A program made the translations under genes and the position numbers. The notes beneath the pieces were generated by a model. That model did no database searches, was not told the origin of the DNA, and saw only the letters and a program-made list of their open reading frames with translations. This document shows positions 1 through 13,774 of a stretch of 64,000 bases of DNA, piece after piece (within the stretch, counting starts at the first letter, position 1; each line of letters starts with the position of its first letter). The DNA comes from Clavulina sp. PMI_390. Taxonomy: Eukaryota; Basidiomycota; Agaricomycetes; Cantharellales; Hydnaceae. Location of the stretch: positions 279,613 through 343,612 of the forward strand of contig WIDE01000019.1 in the NCBI GenBank assembly GCA_015039315.1, written 5' to 3'.

Positions 1-126
1 ATCTATCTCACATTTACGAAAGTAGTTTTGTCACATTAAATTTATCAAGATCGCATTATGTACACCTGTATGACATTGTTGCTCTCCACGCGCGTTGTTG
101 TGTTCAACTTGAAAACCAACTTTGGC

Positions 127-3100
127 ATGCCTCGTCGAAAACCCACCACCGATTCCGACGACTCTGGTGCCGAAATGGCGCCCCCACCTCAAAGAGACAG
201 CGAATCGGACGACGAACCTGCACCGGTGCCCGACAAGAAGTCTAAAGGCAAGGGGAAACGACGTCCGAGCGCGCCATTTGGCGACGCGTCCAACACGGAT
301 TACACTGCTCCCTTGAAGGACGACTCATCCCCTTCTCGCCCAAATATACAAAAGCGCGGTAGTGGCTTCGTCGAGGTCGATGATCGCGCCGAGAAGCGCA
401 AACGGAGACGGAGTGGTCGTGTCTCATTTGCTGGTCCAGCTGGCGATGGCAATGAGGCTGGCCTATCGACCGAGATGAGTGGAGGGGACGCCTCAGCGGC
501 CGGGCCATCGAATGACCTCAATCGATCAACTACCTCGCGACCGTCAATGCGTACCGCCCGAATGAGCACTGGGGCTGGCTTACGAATAAATGCAGTTACT
601 CCTGCTCCCCCTCCGTCCATATCAATGGATGTGATGAACACAAACTTTGAAGAATGGATGAAGATGGCGACTGATAATGTACGTGACCTTCATTCTCTAT
701 ATTCCTCAGCGATCTCATCATTCACTGTAGAAAATCAATGCTGCCAATTCATGGAGTTTTGCGCTCATCGACTATTTCCATGACATGTCCCTCCTACGAA
801 ATACCGACGACAACTCTATCAACTTCCAGAAGGCATCTTTCACTCTTGATGGATGTGTCAAGATCTGGACCAGTCGTGTGGACTCTGTTGGGACAGAGAC
901 AGGCAAACTGCTGAGTAATCTCGCTCAGGACAACGGGCGAGATGGGGAGGGCAATGAAGATGGGGAGGAAGATGGGGAAGAAGGCGAAGGAGAGGAAGGC
1001 GGGAAGAAGAAGCAACGGGTGCGTATTGATCCAGCCAGCTGCCGCTTGTGTATATCTCAGCGCCCTTTTCGCACCTGCTAGGTTCATCGAACAGAAGCGA
1101 CGCTCGTGAAAAACTACTCCCAGCTCCAGGTGAAGAAATTGGACCTCGACTTCGCTGTCGATCCACTATTCCGAAAAACACGCGCAGAGTTCGATGAAGG
1201 TGGAGCGACCGGCCTCCTCATGAACCATCTAGGGGTGAACTATCAAATGCGCGTGGTTTTTGATTCCGGCGACTCCAAGATCACAGAAGAGGACGATGAC
1301 GAAGATCCAGATATCGAGCAAGTAGTTGATATTGACCAGATCCGAAGTAGGTTATGTTTAGTGTATTCTTCGACTTCCACGCTGACATATCCACCCATAG
1401 CTACCCTTCTCCCTTCTCTCGATACTCTTGAAGAGCGCACTATCGCGCAAGACCTCGCGGAATTCCGCTTTTCCTCAGACCACAATAACATCGATTTCGC
1501 TTTATTCTCAAAAAATCGAGAGGACGATGATCCCAATGCCTCCTTTGTCTCCCACCGTATGTTCGTCAAGTCGGACGGTGAGGGCGTTGGTGCCGTCGAT
1601 GGATTTGACGACGATGACGATATGGGTCCACCGCCGGATTTCGGTGGAGATGTAGAGGATTTCTTTACTGGTGACCAGGCTGCCGCAGACGATGTCCCTG
1701 CGGGCGGCCCAGCAGGGTTCGCTCCTTTCGGCGTGGAGGAAGCAGAAGGAGGTCCCACTGGTCCAGTCGTCGGTGTGGAGCCATTTGATCCTCGGCGAGC
1801 ACCAAACCAACGTGATCTGGTCATGGCAATGAACGTTGATGATGATCAGGACGAGATGCTCGACTATTTCGACTCCAAGTTCATGAAGAACTGGGCTGGG
1901 CCTGAACACTGGAAACTGCGGAGAGCTGTGAAGAAGAGTAAGTTGGATTATTCCCTGTATCATCTGCTATTTCACTAACGGATCGACGTTTGTAGCGACG
2001 GATCCTGCCTCTGATGCCCCACGGACGCGAAAGGAGAAAACTGTTTTCGCTATTGACTTCCTGGGTGCTGCTGAGCACACTGCTAAGGAGCTCTTTGCGC
2101 CAGCCACCAAGGCAGCGATGATCACTCTACCTTCAACAATCACATCCAGTTCCAAGACCTCACGCATCAAGAAAAGCACTAAACGCGATGACCATCTATT
2201 ACCTGACGATAAACACTTCACCAGTGGGCAGCTACTCAAGCTGTTCCTCAAACCTTTGTTCACGGTGAGGGATACCTTATACACTGTGCTAGCAATAGTA
2301 GCTGAATTGGCACCATCCCCCTTAGCTCAAAATGCGTCGTTATGGCGTCGCTTCGGGCCGTCTCGATGGTGAGTCTTTCCAGCCCTTGACCAATGTTGGG
2401 CACACTGACACTTGAACTTTGTCAGACCAAGCAGATGGGGAGGTCGATGAACATTTCTGGGCAGAGGCCAATCAAATGGGTGGGAATGAACTGGACGAAA
2501 GTAAGCGACCCTTTGCGTCTGAGATGAGCAATCAAGATTCTCACCCTTCGACACAGCTGCTGGTGGTGGCCCCATACCATTCAATACTCAGTTCTTCCAC
2601 GACGATTTCGACGATGGTCCTGGATTTGACGATGATATGGACGGTGGTGACGGCGCTCTGCCCATCATTGCCCCGGTTGATGAAGAAGGGGACCTCCTGG
2701 CCGCTACGCAAGGTCCTCTCAAGCGGGTCCGCCCCGAATTTGTGAACTATGCACGGAAAGCAAAGCGCGTGGATGTTAGGAAGCTCAAGGAGAATATCTG
2801 GAAGGGGCTGAAGATCGTGACACCCAAGGAAGTCGATCCTGAGGTACGTCGCCGTCGCGAAACGTCCTCGACCCGCAAACTGAGGAAACACTCCTTTTTT
2901 CTCTCTAGGCTGAGCCTGAATCAATACCAGAAGAAAGCCTAACCGCGCCCGACAAAGCAAGTACGTTCAACTCCGTCATCAACGGCTTGCGGACGACGTA
3001 TACGAAGGACAAGATGGAAGAGATAAGCACGTCCTTCTGCTTCATCTGCCTCCTGCATCTCGCCAATGAGCGTGGACTCAAGATCGAGGTCAGCGAGGAT

Positions 3101-3229
3101 CGCATCATCCCTGATGATGACGAGGAGGGGGCACAGGATGCCGATGCACGCGAGGAGGAAAGACGGCAAGTCGGCGATATCTGGAGCCTAAACGTCTTCC
3201 GAGATCCAAATGCGATCGCCTCCGCGTAG
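127..3229 (+). CDS. BRN1: Condensin complex subunit 2 (CAP-H / Brn1 / Barren), kleisin
   Basis: Kleisin subunit that bridges the SMC2-SMC4 heads in condensin during mitotic chromosome compaction. Nine exons join into an 878-codon frame: 127-678, 731-1018, 1082-1346, 1401-1937, 1996-2264, 2326-2368, 2426-2500, 2557-2843 and 2909-3229; the phases are consistent throughout. The conserved barren-family block follows the first intron: KINAANSWSFALIDYFHDM, then NFQKASFTLDGCVKIWTSRV. A second block, HNNIDFALFSK, lies near 1480-1510. The C-terminal winged-helix region (INGLRTTYTKDKMEEISTSF, near 2970-3030) is present. The first about 180 residues are basic, Ser-rich and disordered, as usual in fungal CAP-H. 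An upstream in-frame ATG at 58 exists, but the ATG at 127 begins the typical MPRRK-like basic start. The gene is convergent with the downstream transcription factor. Family assignment is firm; small exon 6 (43 nt) is the least certain boundary. Confidence 0.93.
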
Positions 3230-3540
3230 TCGAAACGACCTGGCTTGTGTGTTTGTTTTTGTGCTCTTGGACCTAGGATACCCTTTTTGTTGTATGAGCA
3301 GATTTGTTGTTACCTTGTAGTCTTGCTTTTCTAGTCTACTACCCAATCCATTCCTCGTGATATTATGCTAATTGCGATGCGTGGAATTATTTCTTGTAAT
3401 CATGGTATAACATTAAAGCTAGCTTAGTATGATGCGGGTTATATATAGTGCATGAAGCTTGTTCGTATGGATAACGAACAAGCAAAGCATATCCGAGTAC
3501 GATAGAGGCAAAGCGGGCATAGAGCAAAGGATATCTGAAT
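3230..3540. other. Convergent intergenic spacer
   Basis: About 310 bp between the stop of condensin subunit 2 and the stop of the minus-strand transcription factor. It is AT-rich, with several AATAAA-like stretches such as cattaaa near 3411-3417. It would serve as the 3' region of both genes. No other feature was seen. Confidence 0.6.
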
Positions 3541-6322
3541 TCATTGGGACGGGGACGAAGAAGATGAAGGTGAAAGTGAAGGTGATTTGGCGGTGAAGCG
3601 ACTTGCTGCGATGAAAAGGAAGGAAGGCTCAGGTAAGAGCAAAAATTTTAGCATGCGAACCATCCCTGGCACTGCACAGGCAAGAGAAAAAAAGAAGACG
3701 AAGCGAATCCTTCAGTTATTAGTTCACAAAGACAAAGAAACCACATGTACTTACTCCATTGTGGGATATAAATTCCCATCTCAAGTAATGCATAGAACGC
3801 GGCTTCAAGATCGCCGGCAATGTTCGAGCGATCAGCATTGCTAAATGTGAGTAGATGACGCCGCGGTGCATTCGAAAACGCCAGAAGGGCAGATTGTGGT
3901 GTTAGGGCATCCACTTCGCTGATTGGTCTGCGTAGCTCCCGAGTAAGGACCTCACACGCGATGAAGAAAGGAATCTAAAACACGATTGAGTCAGCCACAG
4001 ATTGAATTGAGGTGAGCGAGGGAGGAGAAACATGCCATAATCATAAATGGTGCCTGGATCTCATGAGGCCCTGGTGGAGCCTCAGATCCGGTCGGCTTCC
4101 CACATGACCGTACAATACGAGCATATCGAGCGATTTCTTTTGCAGCAGCGACACAATTATTGTGTGCAGTGTCGTCACCTCCCTGGGCAAGGAGATCCGA
4201 CAGTAATAGCCGGGTCAGTTGTGTAAGAACACTCAGATAGAGAGCATCTGGGTTGCAAGGCGAGATCACTTCTTGCGCCGCAATCCCCCATCGACTCTGT
4301 AGCATAAGAGGGGCCGACTGTAATCGGGAAAGCACCGCGGAATATCGTTGGTATTCTGTTAAGAAGGCTGCGTCACGAGGTCGGCCTTGATTCCCATCTA
4401 GTAATGCGAGTGAGGAGAGATAATGACGAAGGTCGCTATTGGACTCACTAGGTTGTATCTGGAACCTAGCGCAGAAGCTCTGAACCTTGCAATAAAGGAC
4501 ATAAGCATAGGCTCTTAGCTCGGCTGGACCACTCTGTTGGACTGTCTGAGGCTTGATGGGGGTCTCAGCTTTTGTGGGGACTGTACTAAAATTAATACCC
4601 ACTAATTCAACCAACAGCTGGTAGATACTATCCATCGATGATATGTGCTAACAACTAAAATTAGAAGAGAAACCAGGGAATTAGGCGTGGGTTTTCCAGC
4701 TTACCTCTATTGGGACCGCAGTAGCTGGTCCATTTACGACGGTGAAACCAATGGCATTAGTGACCCACAAATCAGTAATTAGAATCGTGTTCCAGAGATC
4801 TCTCAAGTATTGCCGTCGTTGATCGGGGGGTAGCGATCCCGCCAAGCGTATTTGGTCAGACGGCGCATCCGAGTGTATCCCCAGAGCAACCGCGAAACGC
4901 ACAGTCCCGCAATAGAACAAGCTGCATGGTAATAATACGTAAGGGGTAAAAATCGATGCCGCCGGATCAGTAAATAGGCCCATGAAGCCGACGGCCATGG
5001 TTGAACTCACTGAGCTTCCAAGAATCGGAGCGTATGCCCGTAGTACATTCCCAGGATGGTCGAGGCCCACAGAAAGTCGTCTAGGCGATTGACATACGCA
5101 AGCGCAGAATCAAGATCTTGCCGGGTCCGTTCCAACAGGGGCGATTCGAAGCGGCCGAGTGTTCCTCCAATGAGACGGACTGCGGCGAGCTCCATCGCCC
5201 GCACGAGAGCCGGTAGTGGGGCTGCTGGATCACTGGAGGGGAGGCGGAGACGCGCCCAGAACGCGTGGGGGTCTATATTGAAGTGAAATGTTCTCCGATG
5301 AGGCAAAAAGCATCGAATCCTAGGGGGAAGGGGCGGTTGGAGTCAGGCTAACGCCTTGTAGCATAGCTGAACATATCATCTCAGTGACGTACAGGAGTAG
5401 CGTGATGGTATAAGAAGGATTATCAATAGGGTGCCAAGCTGAAGAGCCCACTGCCTTTTCGAGTTCAGCTCTACTGATGAGATGGCCGTAGCCGCCAGGC
5501 ATGAATGCAGTCTGGACGCGAGACTCAGTCATTTGTCCTCCCCTGATGTCCGTAGGGAAGATCGGAATAACAGGAAACGGGGGTCTCCCGAAGACCGCAT
5601 TTTCGCCGTCTGGATACATGGTGTCCATACGTTGCGTTAATGAACTAACCACTGTGTCAGGATTTATGGCCAATTGGTCTGCCTTTTGGAGCGCGAGCTC
5701 AAGCTGTTGGATTTGTGTTTGAAGATTGGCAATACGGTTTTCTCGCTCTTCCAGAGTGAAATCGCATGGCTCGCCGCCCCGGGCAACGCAGGGTGCGCAG
5801 GATGGTCTTGCCCCGTCTGAAATGATAAGGTTTGCGGTCAGTCGTTACCTATATCTCTAGGCCGCAACCTAAAATATCGTACCACACCTGTAGGAAGGTT
5901 AGGGTGTCAGCTAAACCCAGTACAGGGTGGTCAAAAAGTACAAACTCACCGAATTTTGCGCCGTTGACATTCGATGCACTGAATGACGTGCTTAGTGATC
6001 GGGGATATAGAATCCACGTTTTGAGACTTACAGCTTTGCGCCTAGGGTGTGCACCTCTCTCCATGTCGATTCCCAGAGAGAGGGTTATGGCACTAGTGGT
6101 ATTTCTGACCTACACCGAAACTGTGGATGAGTCTAGATCCATCGAAGGGGGGTGTATGAGTACGGGACGAACTTGGTTGGACAGAGAGGGCTCTGAACGT
6201 TTTGTCGATAGGAGGGGAGGCACTTCTATCTCACTCTTAACCCGCCGAAGGGCTCCTCCGCTCGAGGCAGGAAACCCGGCAGTATGGGTATTGGGAGGGA
6301 GGGGTGGAGGAAAGGACATCAT
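3541..6322 (-). CDS. Zn2Cys6 fungal-specific transcription factor
   Basis: Binuclear zinc cluster regulator. The cluster reads C-x2-C-x6-C-x6-C-x2-C-x7-C (KACIECQRRKIRC then DGARPSCAPC and GEPC) and is assembled across four exons: about 6000-6060, 5950-5978 (29 nt), a 5-nt microexon 5883-5887, and the exon beginning near 5819. A coiled coil (ENRIANLQTQIQQLELALQK) follows. The middle homology region carries FLPHRRTFHFN (joined over an intron at about 5314-5395) and YCGTVRFAVALGIHSD near 4880, typical of basidiomycete relatives of the fungal_trans domain. Other introns lie near 4922-5010, 4640-4695, 3975-4035 (GC donor) and 3680-3750. The C-terminus is Ser/Pro-rich and ends at 3541. The ATG at 6322 gives a Pro-rich leader; an ATG at 6064 (MERGAHPRRK) is an alternative start. 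Target genes cannot be told from sequence, and no metabolic cluster is adjacent. Confidence 0.85.
5883..5887 (-). other. 5-nt microexon in the zinc cluster
   Basis: On the minus strand the sequence reads ctacag|GTGTG|gtacga. The preceding exon ends AAA-ATT-CG and the next begins AC-GGG-GCA. Including GTGTG gives K-I-R-C-D-G-A, restoring the third cysteine of the cluster. Without it the cysteine is lost and the frame breaks. No single-intron alternative that I could find gives the conserved motif. Confidence 0.75.
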
Positions 6323-7069
6323 GATGTCAAAGATGATATGCCGGAGTCAGGTGGAAGCGAGCAGCAGAGGCCCTCAGCCTCAAGGCGTTAGGGAATAGTA
6401 CGATCCCAATATCAGATAGTGCGCTCCGGAGTGTTCGGATGTGTCAGTGAGAGAGCCGTAAATAGCAAGTGGGAGAACGTTGAGAACCACAGGACTACAG
6501 GGTTTCGCTGGATAGTAGTCGGATGCAGAGGGGTTCCAAGTACGCGTCAGACAACTAACAGAGCAACAAACAAGACGCGGCCGAGTTTCAGGTGCAACAA
6601 TTGTATCCGCCAATCGTAAACATCACAACAGGGCCACACAGCGCCTGATCATAGTGAGCGCTCAAGCAATACATTCGACGCTTCTGGTAAGTTCGTATAG
6701 AGTGGAGAATACGGGGAGGCTACTGATACATCAACATTGGGTGGGCGAATCCTCGACAGGTGTGGCTCTTTGACATATACGCTTGCCGCAATGTGACTCA
6801 TACAAAAGGCAGCTCTGGGAGGTTCTGCTTCTATAATGGTAGGGTATATATGGGCGGTCTTGCTCGGGGCGCGATGATGCGTCAGGGGTGAATGTTACAG
6901 GCAAGTAATCCCGTCCATGGCCGAGTCGACATCGTCGGATACATTGAAAATCACACCCACCCACCCGCTATGATATAGAAACGAAGAAGTGAAAGGACTG
7001 ACATGGAAGTGAGTCGCAGTCGAGGAATGGTACAGGTTTGGGCGTGTGGGGTAGTGAATTGGTTCCCTT
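6323..7069. other. Intergenic region between two minus-strand genes
   Basis: About 750 bp upstream of the Zn2Cys6 factor and downstream of the NKAP-like gene. Short ORFs here show no recognisable protein. It presumably contains the promoter of the transcription factor. No clear regulatory motif was seen. Confidence 0.5.
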
Positions 7070-8575
<1,506 letters not shown>

Positions 8576-8725
8576 ACTGCAGCAGTGACTGAGTAGAGTT
8601 GGTTCCGAGGAGGTCGTGACAAAGTAGGCGTCAACAAACCCCAACAGCATCGAGCTTTGGAGCCTCCTCCGGCACTATCCGCGGCGTCCCTCGTCCTTTG
8701 CACTTCTCGTCCCTCCCCCCGGTGC
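8576..8725. promoter_or_regulatory. Shared divergent promoter, NKAP-like / TSC1
   Basis: Only about 150 bp separate the start codons of two divergently transcribed genes. Any 5' leaders and core promoters must lie in or overlap this segment. No TATA box is evident. This is inferred from gene layout. Confidence 0.45.
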
Positions 8726-11700
8726 ATGGATGTCGTCGACATTGTGTCGCGCGTCCGCGCTGCCTTTGACACCCCTCCACGAGCTCCCATCTCCGATGCT
8801 ATTGCACTCATAACAGCTTCAGTCCGTGACCAGCATCGCGAGTCCTCGGACGCTGGTTCTATATCGGATTCTCTCGTTAACCTGGAGAAAGATCTATTGG
8901 AAATATACGAAAATCTTGTGAACCATATATATGTCCCTCATCTCGAAGCTTTCCTCTCCGTCCTCTTCGCTCTGCAACCTGTTTTGCCTGCTTCTTCCCT
9001 CATCTCTTGGTTCAACCACCTCCGACCAGCACTCAGAGAGCCTCAGCTCTCCCCAGAAACAAAGAAGAGCCTCCAGGCTCTGGTCTCTTCCGCATTGGAT
9101 GAGTCCACGCATGCCGCCGAATCCAGGTCGCGCGACTTTAGACGTCAACTACTCCATCTCTACATTCAAGACAGCTCGGGTACTGTTGCATCGGCCGATG
9201 AGATCGTAGAGGACCTCAATCGAACGCTCGCCGAGCAGCGCACATCCGCCGCATGGAAAGAGAATCTCGAAGCGATTTTGGAAACAGACCTCATGACCTC
9301 GCCTGACGTATGTTCATCCTCTTTCTTTCACTTCCGGGAGCTGTGCTAGGGGACTCTCCGACTCTATTTGCACTGACACGGTGATTTACCTACTCGGCCT
9401 CTTTGCGTAGGAATGCCTCGCCGTTCTCAATGTGGAATTCTTAGAGCCCACCGCTCGTTATCCTATCGTAGCACTTCTTCTGCGCGTCTTCGCTTCCAAG
9501 AGCGCTCTGCCCCCGATTGTCTCACTCGCGAAAAGCGCGTGGATCGATTCCTTCTTTACTTCACTTCTCGTGGACAAATCGACCGCACTGTTCGAACGCG
9601 AAATGATTACACTGCTGATCATTTTGCCGTACATGGCCGTATATGCTCCCACCCGGCTACGACGACTCTTACCGAAGCTTCTAGCGTCACTCTCCCGCGC
9701 CATATGCTGGAAGAAGCGACCGCAAAAAGATGAATACGCTCGTGAAGCTCGGAGCTCCTCCGACGTCCCAGCCTTTGAAGGGCGATCTCTTCCGAAGGTC
9801 TTCGTTGACAACAATGATCCAGGCCCTTATGGTGAAGAGCGCGCACATGGGTCTCCGTTGTTGACTGCCACGTTAGATTGGCCTGTCGCTGGTGAGTGCA
9901 AGACGAGTGTGCAATAGCTTCGCCATTAGACTCATGATGGCGTCAGAGCGAGAGGAGAATGACACGATTACCATCGACCCCTCGCCGCTATTCACGTTCA
10001 TCTACGGCCTCTTTCCATGCAACACTATAGCCTTTCTTCGGAGGTGAGCACCGTTATCACGTGTTAGGCGAGCAATATGCCGAGTAACATAATACTGCTG
10101 CTCCAGGCCCGTAGCGCGGCTTGAAGAGCTCGGATTTACTAGTCCTTTAGGAGTACGGTGGGCCTTTATCCTTGATGAGAGCGAAATCCGGGCTAAAAGC
10201 ACAGTCAGCATACTTCCCGCTTCCTGGATATCGGTTCAATGACTTGCTGACGTGCGTTCCCACCAGGTGCTCGTGAGATCTCATAGTTTCCACCCTGACG
10301 TTCTCTTCCGAGATGCGCCATCAGAGCTGCTCAACCCTCATTCATGGGGCTCCTCCACCTCGGTGGCGAATCCTTCCACGGACGATGTGGCGCGCTTGAC
10401 AGCGACATGCATCCGCCTTGATTTCTCCGGCCAAGGCGCGCTGAACCCTGAGGAGCTTGTCCGAGGGTCTTTGGGAAGGGATAATGAGAAATTTCTACCC
10501 CCAGTAGAACCAAGTGTCTCGTTGTCTCTAAAGTCGCTTCTGACGCTGCCTGCAGGGCACGGCCCTGGCCAGTATAGAGGACAGGAGTTGGCACCAGGTA
10601 TGCGTACACCACCCCCTCCAAGGACGAGCAGCAAGCAGGACCTGGATCTTGGCGCCATGGGCACAACTCCTCGCGCACACCTGCATCCACTTCTTACACC
10701 AAGCGCAGGGGCACATGCTCATGTATCATCCGAAAGCCTCCCAACAGGGATGGAAAGCAGTAATTTATCGTCGCCGCAAACGGCGTCATCCTCCCCAGCG
10801 TATTCATATTCTCATCGCCACCGATCTTTGGATCGTTTACCATTAAGCGATTCCATCACACATTCTGAAACATCTTCTTTCCTTCCTCAAACATACACCT
10901 ACGCCTATCAGACGCCATCATCGGCTTCTATCGCATCTCCCATAGCGATATCTCCTCCTGCACTTGGCTATACTTCCAGGGGATCGCGTCATTCGTCCAT
11001 TGAACGAAACGGGTCTGGCCCGACCACCGCGATGGGTGTTAGCCACTCCATGGCCTCTACATCAAGCACCCATTCACGACCATCTCTGGCGCATCCTTCT
11101 CCGCTTTCACTAAGCTCGGTGCCGCTCCCTGAAGTATCCCCTGAGGAGTCGCCCGTGGAAGAACTTCCACCCGAGACTTCTCTTCTTCACGAAGATCAAG
11201 CGCTGGATCGTACATCGGCACTCGACTTGGACGAGATGGGTCTCCCAGCGAGCTTCTCTTCGCAGCTCACAATAGGGCATCATATGAGTTCTGACGCTGA
11301 CGCGGACACTGATGCCCTGGTCTCCACCCCACACTCTATGGAGAGTGCCTCGCGCTCGAGCTCATCCGCATCACCCCTTCCCTATCCACCACAGTCATCT
11401 GCCTCTGCATCATCCGATCCTTCCGCCAGTGATCTACTTGCAGCGACTAAATCCGGCTCCTTCAACGCACCAGGTTCATCCCTATCACCTTCTCCGGATC
11501 CCAACACCCTCATGACTGCGAGCACCCCTGACTCGGATACGCGGCGTGCCCTCGAGACACTACAGCGCGAGAATATGCGCCTGAAGGATCTGAACTTGCT
11601 GGCGCTGTGGATGCGCGAACAGATGAAGAAGCATGTCGAGAGGCTGCATCGGGACAGGATTGTTTTGACAGGAGAGGAGATGGAACGGCAAAACTTGGTG

Positions 11701-13443
11701 AGTCTCCAGTCTTCCTTATTCTTTGTTCCCGCCCCTTTTTTTGGACGTGGGAAGAAGAGAAAGGGCAAAAGGCGTCCTGATTGTGAGCTAACATTGCCTT
11801 CTTGACCCATAGCATAATCGCCTCAGAGAGTACAAGCGTCGTCTCGCTGCTGCTGAGGAGGAAATCAAGCGCCTCAAGCGCGAGGGCGATATCAAGAGTA
11901 AGAGGTCACGCGAGTGGGTCGATGAACTACAGAAGAAGCTGGCCGAGTTCAGGAGCGAGAAGAGGAGCTGGACGGATGAGGCGGTCGCGCTGAGGGGTCA
12001 GGTGGCTGACGCGCAGGTATGAAATCAAGCTTTTCTCTGCCCCTCTCTGTTCCGGGTTGGTTTCTGACTTCGACGCATTTTCTATAGGCTCTGGCTGACG
12101 CCCGAGAAGGTCTCCTCAACGACACACGCTTAACGTACGTTTTCGGGCTGCCGAAGTGTGTAAGGATGTATCTCACAATAACTTCATTGCAGCCATGATA
12201 CGCTGAAAACTGAGATGGAATATCTCAAACCTAAAATCGCCCAAATCGAGGAGATGGAGAAGCAGGTGGGCGAACTGCGCAAGCAAGTGAATATGTAGGA
12301 TTCCTCCCCCCGTGCTCTCAATTTGGACAATGGAGTTCTGATACGAGTACACCTTTTAATCTATTATCTGTGTTCAGTGACGACTCTGAAGAGGTGAAAA
12401 AGCTTCGAGAAGACCAAAAAACGCTGCACGATACTCAGGAGGCGTTGGAGAAGATGCGTCTCCTCGTGCAAAGCTTGGAGCATGCGAATGAAGAGCTGCA
12501 GAAGATAGCCAAGTAAGCATCAAGAAACCGCTTCCTCAAGATAAATATCGCGCGCTAGCAGCGAATGGGTACTAGTTAGGTTTTCGTGCGTTCATTCGTC
12601 TTCTGTCTTGGGCTTTTGTGCTGTGCCCTGGCGTTTTTGTTCCGCGTTCCTTCGTTTCGCGAGTGGGTGTGAGCCAGTAATATGTCATACTGACTCTACC
12701 TTCCTCCCAATCTCTGGCTCTCACGTCACCACAGTGAAGCGAGGGCAGAAACGCGCAGGCTCGAATCCAAGATGGCGGCAAAAGCAGCGACCAATGGGTC
12801 ATCGTCACCCGCATTTTCGCTCCCCTCCCCTGGGAGTGGACCCATACCCCGAAACTCGAACAGTCGGAGCCCTCAGCAGCGCTATCGACCTTTGTCCGCT
12901 TCGTTTTCATCGCAATTCCGCCCTGCGTCATTCGTCAATTCTCCGATCCCTATACCAAGGATGGGGACACCACCGTTGCCTCAACTTCAGGCACAACCAG
13001 ACGAAGCGCAGCGGAAACTAGAGTCGGAAAATGAGGAGCTGAGGGAGGATGTGGAGAGTTTGACGATGATGGTGGAGCGGTTAAGGGCTGAGCTGGAGAG
13101 GACAAAGATCCGACAAGCACAAGCCGCGCAAGCGCAGGCGCAGGCACATGCTCATGCCCAGGCGCCGGTGCAGAGACAGCCTGTGGTGAATGGAGGCGGA
13201 AGTCCAGTTGTCCCCATGAATCCGGCTGCTAATGCGAGCTTGGTTGGAATGAGACCACCAACGATGCCAAGGAGAGGGAGTGTCACGGGTATGGGTGCTT
13301 CAGGATTCCTCCCCTCGGGGACGGGTCCTGGTGCCAAGGGTGTTGCCGCGCCTGCTGCAGTGTCTGCCCTTGACCTCTCCAACTCTCCGCCTTCGTCATC
13401 ATCATCAGAAGCGGTGGGGCTTGATCGTCGGAGGGTGGGGTGA
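8726..13443 (+). CDS. TSC1: Hamartin (TSC1), TSC complex scaffold
   Basis: Scaffold of the tuberous sclerosis complex, which with TSC2 restrains Rheb-TORC1 growth signalling. The N-terminal hamartin core is clear: VNHIYVPHLEAFLSVLFALQ, then after an intron (9308-9410) ECLAVLNVEFLEPTARYPIV, LIILPYMAVYAPTRLRRLLP, and FTFIYGLFPCNTIAFLR near 10000. The next block, VRSHSFHPDVLFRDAPSELL (near 10270), matches the family segment containing the HP-L motif. A long Ser/Pro-rich disordered middle follows (10500-11500). The C-terminal third is a long coiled coil (about 11550-13120, e.g. EEIKRLKREGDIKSKRSREW) split by several introns, including one of about 225 nt near 12512-12735. I chose the first ATG in frame, 8726 (MDVVDIVSRV). 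The introns around 10040-10265 are the least certain. The SREBP-type gene follows in the same orientation. Confidence 0.86.
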
Positions 13444-13774
13444 AGAGGAAGGTTATGCTTTGTTAATTTGCTTTGTATTGCTGTCATCATGGACTTTTCC
13501 GCTGTGCTGTATTTCACTCTGCTCTCCACGCTATTGCTATCATTTCTGTCTTTTTTTCGGTCAATGCCATCTGCCTTGCTCCGCCCATGTCAGGATGCAC
13601 AGCCACTCCGAAACCCCTCCCGAACGTGGGAAATATACCCGTGGGAACTGGCAAGAGTGGCACGATTTCCAGTCGTTCGAGGCGTCTTCACTGCGCTGAC
13701 GCTACCCATCACTCTTGACCTCTACCTTCTACATAAAAACAAGGCAGTGCAACAGTCCTTGATTATAAACTACA

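Noticed and set aside
58..126. Upstream in-frame ATG at 58 as the start of condensin subunit 2
   Set aside because: It adds a hydrophobic leader (MYTCMTLLLSTRVVVFNL) atypical of kleisins; the ATG at 127 fits the family better.
3541..6322. Secondary-metabolite gene cluster around the Zn2Cys6 factor
   Set aside because: Neighbours are condensin, NKAP-like and TSC1; no synthase, P450 or transporter is nearby.
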